Shown here in pieces: positions 1 through 8,367 of a stretch of DNA of 64,000 nucleotides. This stretch comes from Cupriavidus sp. D384 (lineage in GTDB: Bacteria; Pseudomonadota; Gammaproteobacteria; Burkholderiales; Burkholderiaceae). A program made the position numbers and the translations under genes. The notes under the pieces are model-generated. The model searched no databases and was not told the DNA's origin. It saw only the letters and a list, made by a program, of their open reading frames with translations. The number at the start of each line of letters is the position of its first letter. Position 1 is the stretch's first letter. The stretch is from NCBI RefSeq assembly GCF_001652915.1, contig NZ_BBQI01000017.1, positions 124,001-188,000 of the forward strand. The letters run 5' to 3'.

Positions 1-1140
1 GTACATCTGCTTTTCACCGAACAGGCGCGGGATGAGGTAGTACAGCGAGCCGATCGAGATCATCGCGACCCAGCCGAGCGCGCCAGAATGTACGTGGCCG
101 ATCGTCCAGTCCGTGTAGTGCGACAGCGCATTCACGGTCTTGATCGACATCATCGATCCCTCGAAGGTAGCCATGCCGTAGAACGACAGCGCCACCACCA
201 GGAACTTGAGGATCGGATCGGTACGCAGCTTGTGCCACGCACCCGACATGGTCATGATGCCGTTGATCATGCCGCCCCACGACGGCGCGAGCAGGATCAG
301 CGAGAACACCATGCCCAGCGACTGCGCCCAGTCAGGCAGCGCGGTGTATTGCAGATGGTGGGGACCGGCCCACATGTAGGTGAAGTTCAGCGCCCAGAAG
401 TGGACGATCGACAGCCGGTAGGAATAGATCGGACGCTCGGCCTGCTTCGGAATGAAGTAGTACATCATCCCCAGGAAGCTGGTGGTCAGGAAGAAGCCCA
501 CCGCGTTATGGCCGTACCACCACTGGATCATGGCGTCCTGCACGCCCGCATAGGCGGAATACGACTTCCACATCGATGCCGGCATCTCGATGTTGTTGAC
601 GATATGCAGGATGGCGATGGTCAGGATGTAAGCGCCGAAAAACCAGTTGGCAACGTAGATGTGCCGGGTCTTGCGCTTGACAATCGTGCCGAAAAAGACG
701 ATGGCGTAGGCCACCCAGACCAGCGTGATCAGGATGTCGATCGGCCATTCGAGCTCGGCATACTCCTTCGAGCTCGTGATGCCCATCGGCAGCGTGATCG
801 CGGCAGCCACGATGACGATTTGCCAGCCCCAGAACGTGAACGCCGCGAGCGGCCCGCAGAACAGGCGCGCCTGGCAGGTGCGCTGCACCACGTAGTACGA
901 CGTGGCGAACAGCGCGCTGCCGCCAAACGCGAAGATCACCGCGTTGGTGTGCAGCGGACGCAGTCGGCCGAACGACAGCCACGGCGTGTTGAAATTCAGA
1001 TCCGGCCAGATCAGTTGCGCCGCAAGCAGAACGCCTACGGCCATGCCGACAATGCCCCAGACAACGGTCATGACGGCAAACTGCCGCACTACACCGTAGT
1101 TGAAGGTGTCGACGCGTGGAGACGCGGTGGTGACAGCCAT
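1..1140 (-). CDS. ccoN: cbb3-type cytochrome c oxidase subunit I (CcoN), 3' end cut by window edge
   Basis: Catalytic subunit of the high-affinity proton-pumping cbb3 oxidase of the inner membrane, reducing O2 to water at low oxygen. The ATG at 1140 opens a frame of 380 codons that runs off the left edge, so about 100 C-terminal residues are missing. Visible family marks are the low-spin heme ligand region [14 protein letters not shown], the [13 protein letters not shown] segment with a copper-B histidine, and the AGPHHLQYT double histidine. Many hydrophobic helices alternate with short loops. ccoS and ccoI lie just upstream on the same strand, the usual maturation neighbours. An FNR/ANR-type box sits 72 bp before the start codon, so induction at low oxygen is likely (inference). 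Confidence 0.97.
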   Translation of the reverse strand, partial: MAVTTASPRVDTFNYGVVRQFAVMTVVWGIVGMAVGVLLAAQLIWPDLNFNTPWLSFGRLRPLHTNAVIFAFGGSALFATSYYVVQRTCQARLFCGPLAAFTFWGWQIVIVAAAITLPMGITSSKEYAELEWPIDILITLVWVAYAIVFFGTIVKRKTRHIYVANWFFGAYILTIAILHIVNNIEMPASMWKSYSAYAGVQDAMIQWWYGHNAVGFFLTTSFLGMMYYFIPKQAERPIYSYRLSIVHFWALNFTYMWAGPHHLQYTALPDWAQSLGMVFSLILLAPSWGGMINGIMTMSGAWHKLRTDPILKFLVVALSFYGMATFEGSMMSIKTVNALSHYTDWTIGHVHSGALGWVAMISIGSLYYLIPRLFGEKQMY

Positions 1141-1211
1141 TCAGACCCCCAAGCTAAGTAAGAATAAACCTATTGACTGTGTGACTTTAGAAAAACAGCG
1201 CGGTCGTCGCG

Positions 1212-1225
1212 TTGACTTCAATCAA
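1212..1225. promoter_or_regulatory. FNR/ANR-type box upstream of ccoN
   Basis: The site reads TTGAC-TTCA-ATCAA, one base from the FNR/ANR consensus TTGAT-N4-ATCAA. It lies 72 bp upstream of the ccoN ATG, a distance compatible with a class II activator position at about -41 and a leader of about 25-30 nt. Activation of ccoN by an oxygen-sensing FNR-type regulator is known in related bacteria; the regulator gene is not in this window. Confidence 0.8.
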
Positions 1226-1309
1226 TCCTTGCGCACCACACACGAACTGTTTTCGCCGGGTAATGTCTGTGCACCGGTCCTGCACCTGCACGCACCTGCC
1301 CGCTTCGCC

Positions 1310-1477
1310 CTATCGGGCGCGCTCGGGCCCCTGCGGCTTGTCGTTATCAAGCAGGATGGCTTGCGCGGGCCGATCCAGGTCGTCGTACTGACCCGCATGC
1401 AACGCCCACCACAAGACCCCTGCGATCAATGCCACCAGCACCAGGCTCATCGGCACCAGCAGATATAGCGTTTCCAT
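1310..1477 (-). CDS. ccoS: cbb3-type oxidase assembly protein CcoS
   Basis: Small single-pass membrane protein (55 aa) needed for cofactor insertion into the cbb3 oxidase. The start METLYLLVPMSLVL at 1477 overlaps the ccoI stop codon in an ATGA junction, which favours this start over an upstream in-frame ATG. One N-terminal membrane helix (about residues 4-25) is followed by a polar tail containing the family pattern QYDDLDRPA. Length and composition are typical of CcoS. It is translationally coupled to ccoI and lies between ccoI and ccoN. Confidence 0.95.
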   Translation of the reverse strand: METLYLLVPMSLVLVALIAGVLWWALHAGQYDDLDRPAQAILLDNDKPQGPERAR

Positions 1478-4104
1478 CAGGACTCCCCTTCCCGCGCTTC
1501 CGGCGCCGCGGCCTTGACGCGCAGCAGCCGCCACGCGTTAGCCACCACCAGCAGCGATGACACCGACATGCCTATGCCTGCCATCCAGGCCGTGACATGG
1601 CCCGTTGCGGCCAGCGGGATGGCAATCACGTTGTAGGCAAAGGCCCACCCCAGGTTCTGCCGCACCACGCGGCGGGCGCGGCGCGCGGCGCCGATGGCAG
1701 TTGCAATCTCTGCGACGCCGCCGTGCGTCAGTACCGCATCGGCTCCCGCCTGCGCCAGCGGCGCCCCGCTGCCGATGGCGATCGACACCTGCGCCTGTGC
1801 CAGTACCGGGGCGTCGTTGATGCCATCGCCCACCGCCAGCACCACTGCGCCACGCTGCTGCAATGCGGCCACGTACTCGCGCTTGCCTTCGGGCGTCACG
1901 GCGCCGTGCGCCGTATCCATGCCGAAACGATCCGCCCACCAGCGCACGGCTGCCGCGCTGTCGCCCGACACCAGATGGCAGCGCACACCCTGCGCGCCAA
2001 GTGCGCGCAGCAGCGCGCGGGTCTGGGCACGCTCGACATCGGCCAGCTGGAAACAAGCAAGCAGGCCTGTGTCGTCCCCCAGCCAGACTTCCGTGGCGCC
2101 CGGGTGGCGCTCGTGCCCCCGTGCATCGGGTTCTGTCCCGGATGACAAGGCAGCCACGTATTCGCGGCGCCCAAGGCGAAGCCGACGACCATCCACCAGG
2201 GCTTCGAGTCCTTGCCCCGGTACATTGCGCAGGTCGCTTACCGTGGGATGACCCATGCCGGCGTCGTCACAGGCTTCCGTCAACGCCCGGGCGATCGGAT
2301 GCTCGCCGCCGCGTTCCATGGCGGCCGCCAGCCGTCGGCAGGCCTGCGCATCGGCCGCGCCGAATGTCTGTGTGGAGACCAGGGCAAAGCACCCTTCCGT
2401 CAGCGTGCCCGTCTTGTCGAGCACCACGTCGGTGACACGCGCCAGGGCTTCGAGCGCATGTGCACGCGTCAGCAACATGCCGCGCCGCGACAACGCGGCG
2501 CCCGCCGCCGCCAGCGCGGCCGGCGTGGCCAGCGACAGCGCACACGGACAACTCACCACCAGCACCGCCACCGTCACCAGCAGCGCACGCGACGGATCGA
2601 TCCATACCGCCCAGACCGCCCCGGTCACCACCGCCATGACCAGCAGGGTGCCGACGAACCAGCCGGCGACGCGATCGGCCACTTGCGCCAGCCGGGGCTT
2701 GTCCGCCAGCGCGCGATCGAGTACCGCCACGATCTCCGCCAGCCGCGTCTGCGCACCGATACGGTCGATACGGACTTCAAGCGGACTGGCCGCGTTGAAA
2801 CAGCCCGCCAACACGGTGTCGCCCACCGCGCGCTTTACCGGGCGCGCCTCGCCCGTCAGCATCGATTCATCGAGTTCGCTCGCGCCGGCCAGCACCACGC
2901 CGTCCGCGGGCACGATCTCGCCGGCCTTGACCCGGATGCGGTCGCCCGGCTGCAGTCGGGCAACCGGGATACGCTCGCCCGCGCCACCGGCCTGTGCCAG
3001 CCGCTCGCAGGTGGCCGGCAGCTGCCGCGCCAGCATTTCCGCGCCGCTGCGCGATGCCTGGCGCACCCGCAGTTCCAGGTAGCGCGCCAGCAACAGGAAC
3101 GCGACGAACATCGTCACGGAATCGAAATACACCTCGCCCACGCCGCGCGCGGTGGCGACGGCACTGGCCAGGAAGCCTGCCGCCACGCCAATGGCGACCG
3201 GCACGTCCATGCCCATGTGGCGGTGCCGCAGGGACCGCCAGGCGCCGGCAAAGATCGGCCAGGCGGAATAGAGAACGACCGGAACGGTCAAGGCAAAGCT
3301 GGCCCAGCGCATGAGCTGCAGCTGGCCGGGATCGATCGTGGCTTCGTGCGTATAGAGCGGCCACGCGTACATCATCACCTGCATCATGCCGAGCATCGCC
3401 ACGGCCATCCGCATCAGCAGGCTGCGGCGTTCGCGGCGATCCTGCTGGTCGGAGCGCGACACTTCGAACGGCCATGCCGCGTAACCGATATCGGCCAGGC
3501 TGGACAACAGGTCGGCAACGCCTTGCGAGGCATCGCGCCAACGCACGATCACGCGGCGCGTCGCCACATTGGCAACCACCGACTCCACCCCTTCCAACTG
3601 CCCCAGATGCTGCTCGATCAACCACGCGCAGGCGGCACAACGGATGTTTTCCGGCGCCAGCGTCACCTCGGAGCGGCCGTCGCCGGCCGGACGCACGAAC
3701 TGGCTGCGCAATTCCGGGGTGTCATAGGCAGCCCAGACCGGCTCGGCTTCGCGCCGGGCTTCAGCGTCGATCGGACGCGCAAAGCGTGTGACATCGCCGT
3801 AGAGATGCCCGAAGCCGGCGGCGTGCAGCGTCTGCGCCAGGGTCTGGCAGCCGCCGCAGCAAAAAGTGCGTGACTGGCCGTCGATCTGGGCGACAAACGG
3901 CGCGGCGGCCTTCAGTGGCTGCCCGCAATGGAAGCAATCGGTGGATGAAACGGGAGGAAGCGTGGAAGAAAGCGCGGAGGAAGCTGGCGAAGACGCCAAT
4001 GCCCGCCCGGCAGAAGGGGCGTCGGAGGGGTCGGCAAATGCACTGGCAGATGCACTGGCAGATGCCAGACTTGGCGCGAGGGGGGCGGTAGTTGGAGACG
4101 GCAT
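1477..4104 (-). CDS. ccoI: copper-translocating P1B-type ATPase CcoI/FixI
   Basis: P-type ATPase (875 aa) that exports copper across the inner membrane for assembly of the cbb3 oxidase. Seen: an N-terminal metal cluster region (CFHCG at 57, FCCGGC at 81), a heavy-metal-associated domain with CAAC (C156, C159), eight predicted membrane helices, TGEARP in the actuator domain, the intramembrane CPC motif (519-521), the phosphorylated aspartate in DKTGT (D563), and a GDGINDAP hinge near the C-terminus. Odd point: the first 56 residues are a Ser/Ala-rich low-complexity extension encoded partly by a 12-bp tandem repeat; I see no better start after it. A perfect FNR/ANR box lies 52 bp upstream. Confidence 0.97.
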   Translation of the reverse strand: MPSPTTAPLAPSLASASASASAFADPSDAPSAGRALASSPASSALSSTLPPVSSTDCFHCGQPLKAAAPFVAQIDGQSRTFCCGGCQTLAQTLHAAGFGHLYGDVTRFARPIDAEARREAEPVWAAYDTPELRSQFVRPAGDGRSEVTLAPENIRCAACAWLIEQHLGQLEGVESVVANVATRRVIVRWRDASQGVADLLSSLADIGYAAWPFEVSRSDQQDRRERRSLLMRMAVAMLGMMQVMMYAWPLYTHEATIDPGQLQLMRWASFALTVPVVLYSAWPIFAGAWRSLRHRHMGMDVPVAIGVAAGFLASAVATARGVGEVYFDSVTMFVAFLLLARYLELRVRQASRSGAEMLARQLPATCERLAQAGGAGERIPVARLQPGDRIRVKAGEIVPADGVVLAGASELDESMLTGEARPVKRAVGDTVLAGCFNAASPLEVRIDRIGAQTRLAEIVAVLDRALADKPRLAQVADRVAGWFVGTLLVMAVVTGAVWAVWIDPSRALLVTVAVLVVSCPCALSLATPAALAAAGAALSRRGMLLTRAHALEALARVTDVVLDKTGTLTEGCFALVSTQTFGAADAQACRRLAAAMERGGEHPIARALTEACDDAGMGHPTVSDLRNVPGQGLEALVDGRRLRLGRREYVAALSSGTEPDARGHERHPGATEVWLGDDTGLLACFQLADVERAQTRALLRALGAQGVRCHLVSGDSAAAVRWWADRFGMDTAHGAVTPEGKREYVAALQQRGAVVLAVGDGINDAPVLAQAQVSIAIGSGAPLAQAGADAVLTHGGVAEIATAIGAARRARRVVRQNLGWAFAYNVIAIPLAATGHVTAWMAGIGMSVSSLLVVANAWRLLRVKAAAPEAREGES
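4040..4063. repeat. 12-bp tandem duplication in the ccoI 5' end
   Basis: Two exact copies of GCACTGGCAGAT lie head to tail in the coding sequence for the Ser/Ala-rich N-terminus of CcoI. Each copy encodes four residues, so the frame is kept. This looks like a slippage-type in-frame expansion. Confidence 0.85.
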
Positions 4105-4155
4105 GGCGCGCTTTTATTACCCAGTGGATACTAGGTACCTTGCGCGCGCCCTTCC

Positions 4156-4169
4156 TTGATACAAATCAA
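4156..4169. promoter_or_regulatory. perfect FNR/ANR box upstream of ccoI
   Basis: The sequence TTGAT-ACAA-ATCAA is an exact match to the palindromic FNR/ANR consensus. It ends 52 bp upstream of the ccoI start codon. The distance fits an activator site close to -41 with a very short leader. It suggests that ccoI-ccoS has its own low-oxygen promoter separate from the one in front of ccoN. Confidence 0.88.
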
Positions 4170-4253
4170 ACTTGGGGGAACGACCTCAGAATCGGCCCTT
4201 GCAGGTGTCCGGCAAACAACGGTGGCTTGCAGGGCGCCTCGATTTCAGGCTGA

Positions 4254-5351
4254 TCAGGTCAGGGAGGTGTCCATCACCCGGCGTTCCGATTCCAGGTACT
4301 CGCGCGACTGCATCTCGATGATGCGCGACACGGTGCGGTGAAACTCGTTAGCCATCTGCCCTTCGGTATACAGCTCGTCGGCCGGCACCTCGGCAGAAAT
4401 CAGCAGCTTGACCTTGTGGTCGTAGAACACGTCGATCAGCCAGGTGAAACGGCGCGCCTCCGACGACATGCGCGGCGTCATCTTTGGCACGTCCGAGAGG
4501 ATCACCGTGTGGAATTGCGAGGCAATTTCCAGATAGTCGTTCTGCGAACGTGGTCCGCCGCACAGGGTGGCGAAATCGAACCAGACCACACCGTTGGCCT
4601 TGCGCAGCGCCTTGATCTCGCGATGCTCGATATGGAGAATCGGCGATTCGTCGGCAGTACCGGCAATCGACACGAACGCATCGCGCAGCGCGGCGCTTGC
4701 CTCGCGGCCCAGCGGCGTGTGGTACGCCTGCACCTGCTCCAGCGCCCGCTTCCGGTAGTCGATACCGGCGTCGACGTTCAGCACGTCCAGTTTCGTCTGC
4801 AGCAGCTGGATGGCCGGCAACACGCGGTCGCGATGCAGGCCGTCCGGGTACAGCAGGTCAGGACGATAGTTCGACGTCATCACGAACTGCACGCCGTTGT
4901 CGAACAGCTGTTGCAGCAGGCGGTGCAGGATCATCGCGTCGGCCACGTCGCTGACGTGGAACTCGTCGAAGCAGATCAGGCGAAAGCGGCGCGCGATGCG
5001 CCTGGCGAGTTCGTCGAGCGGGTCGGGACGGCCCCGCAGCTCCTCAAGCTCGCGATGCACCTCGCGCATGAATTCATGGAAATGCAGCCGGGTCTTGCGC
5101 ACCACGGGCACGCAGGAATAGAAGCTGTCCATCAGGAACGACTTGCCGCGCCCCACCCCGCCCCACAGGTATACGCCCTTGGGCACATCCGGGTGCACCA
5201 ACAGCTTCTTCAGCGCGTTGTTGCGGCGGCTCTTGTACGCCACCCACTCGTCGTAGCACTGCTGCAGCCGCGCCACGGCGCGCAGTTGCGCCTCGTCGGA
5301 CTGATAGCCGCGCTGCTTGAGTTCGTGTTCGTAAAACTCGGTGACGTTCAT
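4254..5351 (-). CDS. zapE: cell division protein ZapE (AFG1-like ATPase)
   Basis: AAA-type ATPase (365 aa) of the AFG1/ZapE family, known in E. coli to act on Z-ring constriction and related to mitochondrial AFG1/LACE1. Seen: Walker A GGVGRGKS at 64-71, Walker B LICFDEF at 125-131 followed by HVSDVADAM, and a second-region MTSNYRPDLLYPDGL segment typical of the family. No membrane segment. It lies between the Odh operon and ccoI on the same strand; the odhL terminator upstream suggests it is transcribed separately. Role in this organism is by homology only. Confidence 0.93.
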   Translation of the reverse strand: MNVTEFYEHELKQRGYQSDEAQLRAVARLQQCYDEWVAYKSRRNNALKKLLVHPDVPKGVYLWGGVGRGKSFLMDSFYSCVPVVRKTRLHFHEFMREVHRELEELRGRPDPLDELARRIARRFRLICFDEFHVSDVADAMILHRLLQQLFDNGVQFVMTSNYRPDLLYPDGLHRDRVLPAIQLLQTKLDVLNVDAGIDYRKRALEQVQAYHTPLGREASAALRDAFVSIAGTADESPILHIEHREIKALRKANGVVWFDFATLCGGPRSQNDYLEIASQFHTVILSDVPKMTPRMSSEARRFTWLIDVFYDHKVKLLISAEVPADELYTEGQMANEFHRTVSRIIEMQSREYLESERRVMDTSLT

Positions 5352-5385
5352 GTCGGGGCCTGGGAAATACCGGGGTGCTTCAAGC

Positions 5386-5419
5386 GAAAACGGCGCGCCG
5401 CAGGAATCGCGGCGCGCCG
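5386..5419 (-). terminator. rho-independent terminator after odhL
   Basis: An 11-bp perfect GC-rich inverted repeat (arms 5391-5401 and 5409-5419, 7-nt loop) is followed on the minus strand by TTTT. It begins about 25 nt after the odhL stop codon and would end the odhA-odhB-odhL transcript before zapE. Confidence 0.88.
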
Positions 5420-5444
5420 GTGCTCACCAGGAGGTGAACGGGTA

Positions 5445-6869
5445 TTACATGTTCAGCTGACGCTTGTCGACGGCCAGCGCGGCTTCGCGCATGACTTCCG
5501 ACATCGACGGGTGCGGGTGGCAGACGCGACCGATGTCTTCGCTTGCCGCCTTGAACTCCATGGCCACCACGGCTTCGGCGATCAGGTCCGAAGCATTGGC
5601 TGCCACGATGTGCACACCCAGGATCTCGTCGGTCTTGGCATCGGCCAGCATCTTCACGAAGCCATCCGAAGCACCCATGCCCAGCGCACGGCCGTTGGCC
5701 ATGAACGGGAACTGGCCCGACTTGTACTCGCGGCCTTCGGCCTTGAGCTGCTGCTCGGTCTTGCCGACCCACGCGATTTCCGGGAACGTGTAGATGACCC
5801 AGGGAACCGTGTTGAAGTCGATGTGCGGCTTCTGGCCGACGATGCGCTCGGCCACGGCCACGCCTTCGTCTTCGGCCTTGTGCGCCAGCATCGGGCCACG
5901 CACCACGTCGCCGATTGCCCAGATGCCCGGCACCTTGGTCTGGCAGTGGTCGTCAACCTCGATGAAGCCACGCTGATCCACGCCCAGGCCAACGGCCTCC
6001 AGGCCCAGGTTGTCGGTGTTCGGCACGCGGCCGACCGACACGATCAGGCGATCCACTTCCAGCGTCTGGTCCTTGCCGTCCTTGTCGGTGTAGGCAACGG
6101 TGACGTTGTCCTTGCCGGTCTTGACTTCATTGACCTTGACGCTCAGGTTGAACTTCAGGCCTTGCTTGGTCAGCAGCTTCTGGGCTTCCTTGGCCACGCC
6201 TTCGTCGGCAGCGCCCAGGAATGCGGGCAGCGCTTCCAGCACGGTCACGTCGGCGCCCAGACGGCGCCATACCGAACCCAGTTCCAGACCGATCACGCCG
6301 GCGCCGATCACGCCCAGCTTCTTCGGCACCGACTCAAACTTCAGCGCGCCTTCGTTGTCGCTGATCAGCTTGTTGTCGACAGTGATACCGGGCAGGTGAC
6401 GGGCCTTCGAGCCCGTGGCGATGATGACCTGCTTGGCGGTCAGCGTTTCGCCGTTCACTTCGACCTGGAAGCCTTCGGCTGCCTTGCCGGCGAACTTGCC
6501 GTAGCCCTTGACCAGCGTGATCTTGTTCTTGCGGAACAGGAACTCGATGCCCTTGGTCATCTTGCCGACGATGTCGTCCTTGCGCTTGAGCATCTTGGCC
6601 ACGTCGACCTTGATGTCGCCCACGGTAATGCCGTGGTCAGCCAGGTGATGCGAGGCGTTCTCGAACTCTTCCGAGGAAGCCAGCAGCGCCTTGGACGGAA
6701 TGCAACCCACGTTCAGGCAGGTGCCGCCCAGACGGGCTTCGCCCTTGGGATCGTCATAGGCGTTGCCTTCCAGGCAAGCCACGTTCAGGCCCAGCTGGGC
6801 AGCACGAATGGCGGCGATGTAGCCGCCGGGGCCGGCGCCGATCACCAGCACGTCGAATTGTTTGCTCAT
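5445..6869 (-). CDS. odhL: dihydrolipoyl dehydrogenase (E3) of the 2-oxoglutarate dehydrogenase complex
   Basis: FAD-dependent E3 enzyme (474 aa) that reoxidises the dihydrolipoyl groups of OdhB and reduces NAD+. Seen: the N-terminal FAD-binding GAGPGGYIAA (11-20), the redox disulfide in GGTCLNVGCIPSK (C51, C56), a second nucleotide-binding GAGVIGLELGSVW for NAD, and the C-terminal dimer-interface HPHPSMSEV bearing the catalytic histidine-glutamate pair region. It is the third gene of the odh operon, 149 nt after odhB. A strong hairpin lies in that gap. Cupriavidus-type genomes carry further lpd paralogues; the position next to odhAB assigns this one to the 2-oxoglutarate complex. Confidence 0.97.
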   Translation of the reverse strand: MSKQFDVLVIGAGPGGYIAAIRAAQLGLNVACLEGNAYDDPKGEARLGGTCLNVGCIPSKALLASSEEFENASHHLADHGITVGDIKVDVAKMLKRKDDIVGKMTKGIEFLFRKNKITLVKGYGKFAGKAAEGFQVEVNGETLTAKQVIIATGSKARHLPGITVDNKLISDNEGALKFESVPKKLGVIGAGVIGLELGSVWRRLGADVTVLEALPAFLGAADEGVAKEAQKLLTKQGLKFNLSVKVNEVKTGKDNVTVAYTDKDGKDQTLEVDRLIVSVGRVPNTDNLGLEAVGLGVDQRGFIEVDDHCQTKVPGIWAIGDVVRGPMLAHKAEDEGVAVAERIVGQKPHIDFNTVPWVIYTFPEIAWVGKTEQQLKAEGREYKSGQFPFMANGRALGMGASDGFVKMLADAKTDEILGVHIVAANASDLIAEAVVAMEFKAASEDIGRVCHPHPSMSEVMREAALAVDKRQLNM

Positions 6870-6950
6870 GGGAAATATCTCTTTGGCACGTCATGCCCGC
6901 GCCAATGTGGCAGGCATCCGGCGGCATCGCGCGGGCGATGCGCTCGCCGG

Positions 6951-6974
6951 GTCCCCGCACCGGAGTGCGGGGAC
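6951..6974. repeat. perfect hairpin in the odhB-odhL intergenic region
   Basis: Arms GTCCCCGCAC (6951-6960) and GTGCGGGGAC (6965-6974) are perfectly complementary around a CGGA tetraloop. No T-run follows on either strand, so it is not a typical rho-independent terminator. It could stabilise mRNA ends or act as a processing or partial termination element within the operon. Confidence 0.75.
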
Positions 6975-7018
6975 GACGACAAACGAAAGACGGAGTGTCT
7001 GTCTGGGGACAGGACCGA

Positions 7019-8272
7019 TTACAGGTCCAGCAGCAGGCGGGCCGGATCTTCCAGCGCTTCCTTCATGGCCACCAGACCCAGCACGGCTTCGCGGCCGTCG
7101 ATGATACGGTGGTCATAGGACATGGCCAGGTAGTTCATCGGACGGATCACGATCTGACCGTCTTCCACCACGGCGCGGTCCTTGGTGGCGTGAACGCCCA
7201 GGATGGCCGATTGCGGCGGGTTGATAATCGGGGTCGACAGCATCGAACCGAACGTACCGCCGTTCGAGATCGAGAACGTACCGCCGGTCAGGTCTTCCAG
7301 CGACAGCTTGCCGTCACGGGCCTTGGCACCGAACTCGGCAATCTTCTTCTCGATGTCGGCCAGGCTCATCTGGTCGGCGTTGCGCAGGATCGGCACCACC
7401 AGGCCACGCGGCGAGCCAACGGCGATACCGATGTCGAAGTAGCCGTGGTAGACGATGTCGTTGCCGTCAACCGAAGCGTTGATGATCGGGTACTTCTTCA
7501 GCGCGTGGACGGCGGCCTTCACGAAGAACGACATGAAGCCCAGCTTCACGCCGTGTTCCTTCTCGAAGCGATCCTTGTACTTGTTACGCAGATCCATGAC
7601 CGGCTTCATGTTCACTTCGTTGAACGTGGTCAGGATGGCGTTGGTCGATTGCGACTGCACCAGGCGCTCGGCGATACGGGCGCGCAGGCGGCTCATCGGC
7701 ACGCGCTCTTCCGGGCGGTCGCCCAGCGCGGCGAAGTCGACCTGGGCCGACACTTGCGGCAGGGCCGGCTTGGCAGCGGCCGGAGCCGGAGCAGCCTTGG
7801 CGGCCGGTGCCGGGGCCGAACCAGCGGCCAGCACGTCGCCCTTGGTGATGCGGCCGTCCTTGCCGGTGCCGGCAACTTGCGAGGCCGACAGGCCGCCTTC
7901 GGCCATCAGCTTGGCAGCCGACGGCATGGCGATGGCGCCAGCAGCAGCGGGAGCGGCGGCCGGGGCAGCGGCCGGAGCGGCAGCTGCAGGAGCCGGGGCG
8001 GCAGCAGCCGGAGCGGCGGCGCCAGCGGTGGCTTCCGTGTCGATCTTGGCGATGATTTCATCGGCCACAACGGTGTCGCCGTCGTTCTTGACGATCTGCG
8101 ACAGCACGCCAGCCGACGGGGCCGGCACTTCCAGCACAACCTTGTCCGTTTCGATTTCGATCAGGATTTCGTCCTGAGCAACGGCTTCGCCCGGCTTCTT
8201 CTTCCAGTTCAGCATGGTCGCTTCGGCGACCGATTCAGACAGTTGCGGAACCTTGACGTCAACAATAGCCAT
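7019..8272 (-). CDS. odhB: dihydrolipoyllysine-residue succinyltransferase (E2) of the 2-oxoglutarate dehydrogenase complex
   Basis: Core acyltransferase (417 aa) that transfers the succinyl group from OdhA to coenzyme A. Domains in order: one lipoyl domain (about 1-75) with the lipoylated lysine in ETDKVVLEV (K44); a long Ala/Pro linker (about 80-108); the E3-binding domain (about 110-145, ending [11 protein letters not shown]); a second Ala/Pro linker; and the catalytic domain ending with [13 protein letters not shown], which holds the active-site histidine and aspartate. It lies 95 nt downstream of odhA in the same operon. Confidence 0.97.
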   Translation of the reverse strand: MAIVDVKVPQLSESVAEATMLNWKKKPGEAVAQDEILIEIETDKVVLEVPAPSAGVLSQIVKNDGDTVVADEIIAKIDTEATAGAAAPAAAAPAPAAAAPAAAPAAAPAAAGAIAMPSAAKLMAEGGLSASQVAGTGKDGRITKGDVLAAGSAPAPAAKAAPAPAAAKPALPQVSAQVDFAALGDRPEERVPMSRLRARIAERLVQSQSTNAILTTFNEVNMKPVMDLRNKYKDRFEKEHGVKLGFMSFFVKAAVHALKKYPIINASVDGNDIVYHGYFDIGIAVGSPRGLVVPILRNADQMSLADIEKKIAEFGAKARDGKLSLEDLTGGTFSISNGGTFGSMLSTPIINPPQSAILGVHATKDRAVVEDGQIVIRPMNYLAMSYDHRIIDGREAVLGLVAMKEALEDPARLLLDL

Positions 8273-8367
8273 GGTTTGTTAAATCCTCGATGTATGCGAT
8301 GTGTTTCGTTTCAGGCAGGCAGTCCCGCAGCGCGCATCCCTGTGCGCCGCCGCGGGGTACCAACGAA

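Noticed and set aside
4338-7118. Long plus-strand open frame opposite zapE and odhL
   Set aside because: Antisense shadow; both minus-strand genes have complete family motifs.
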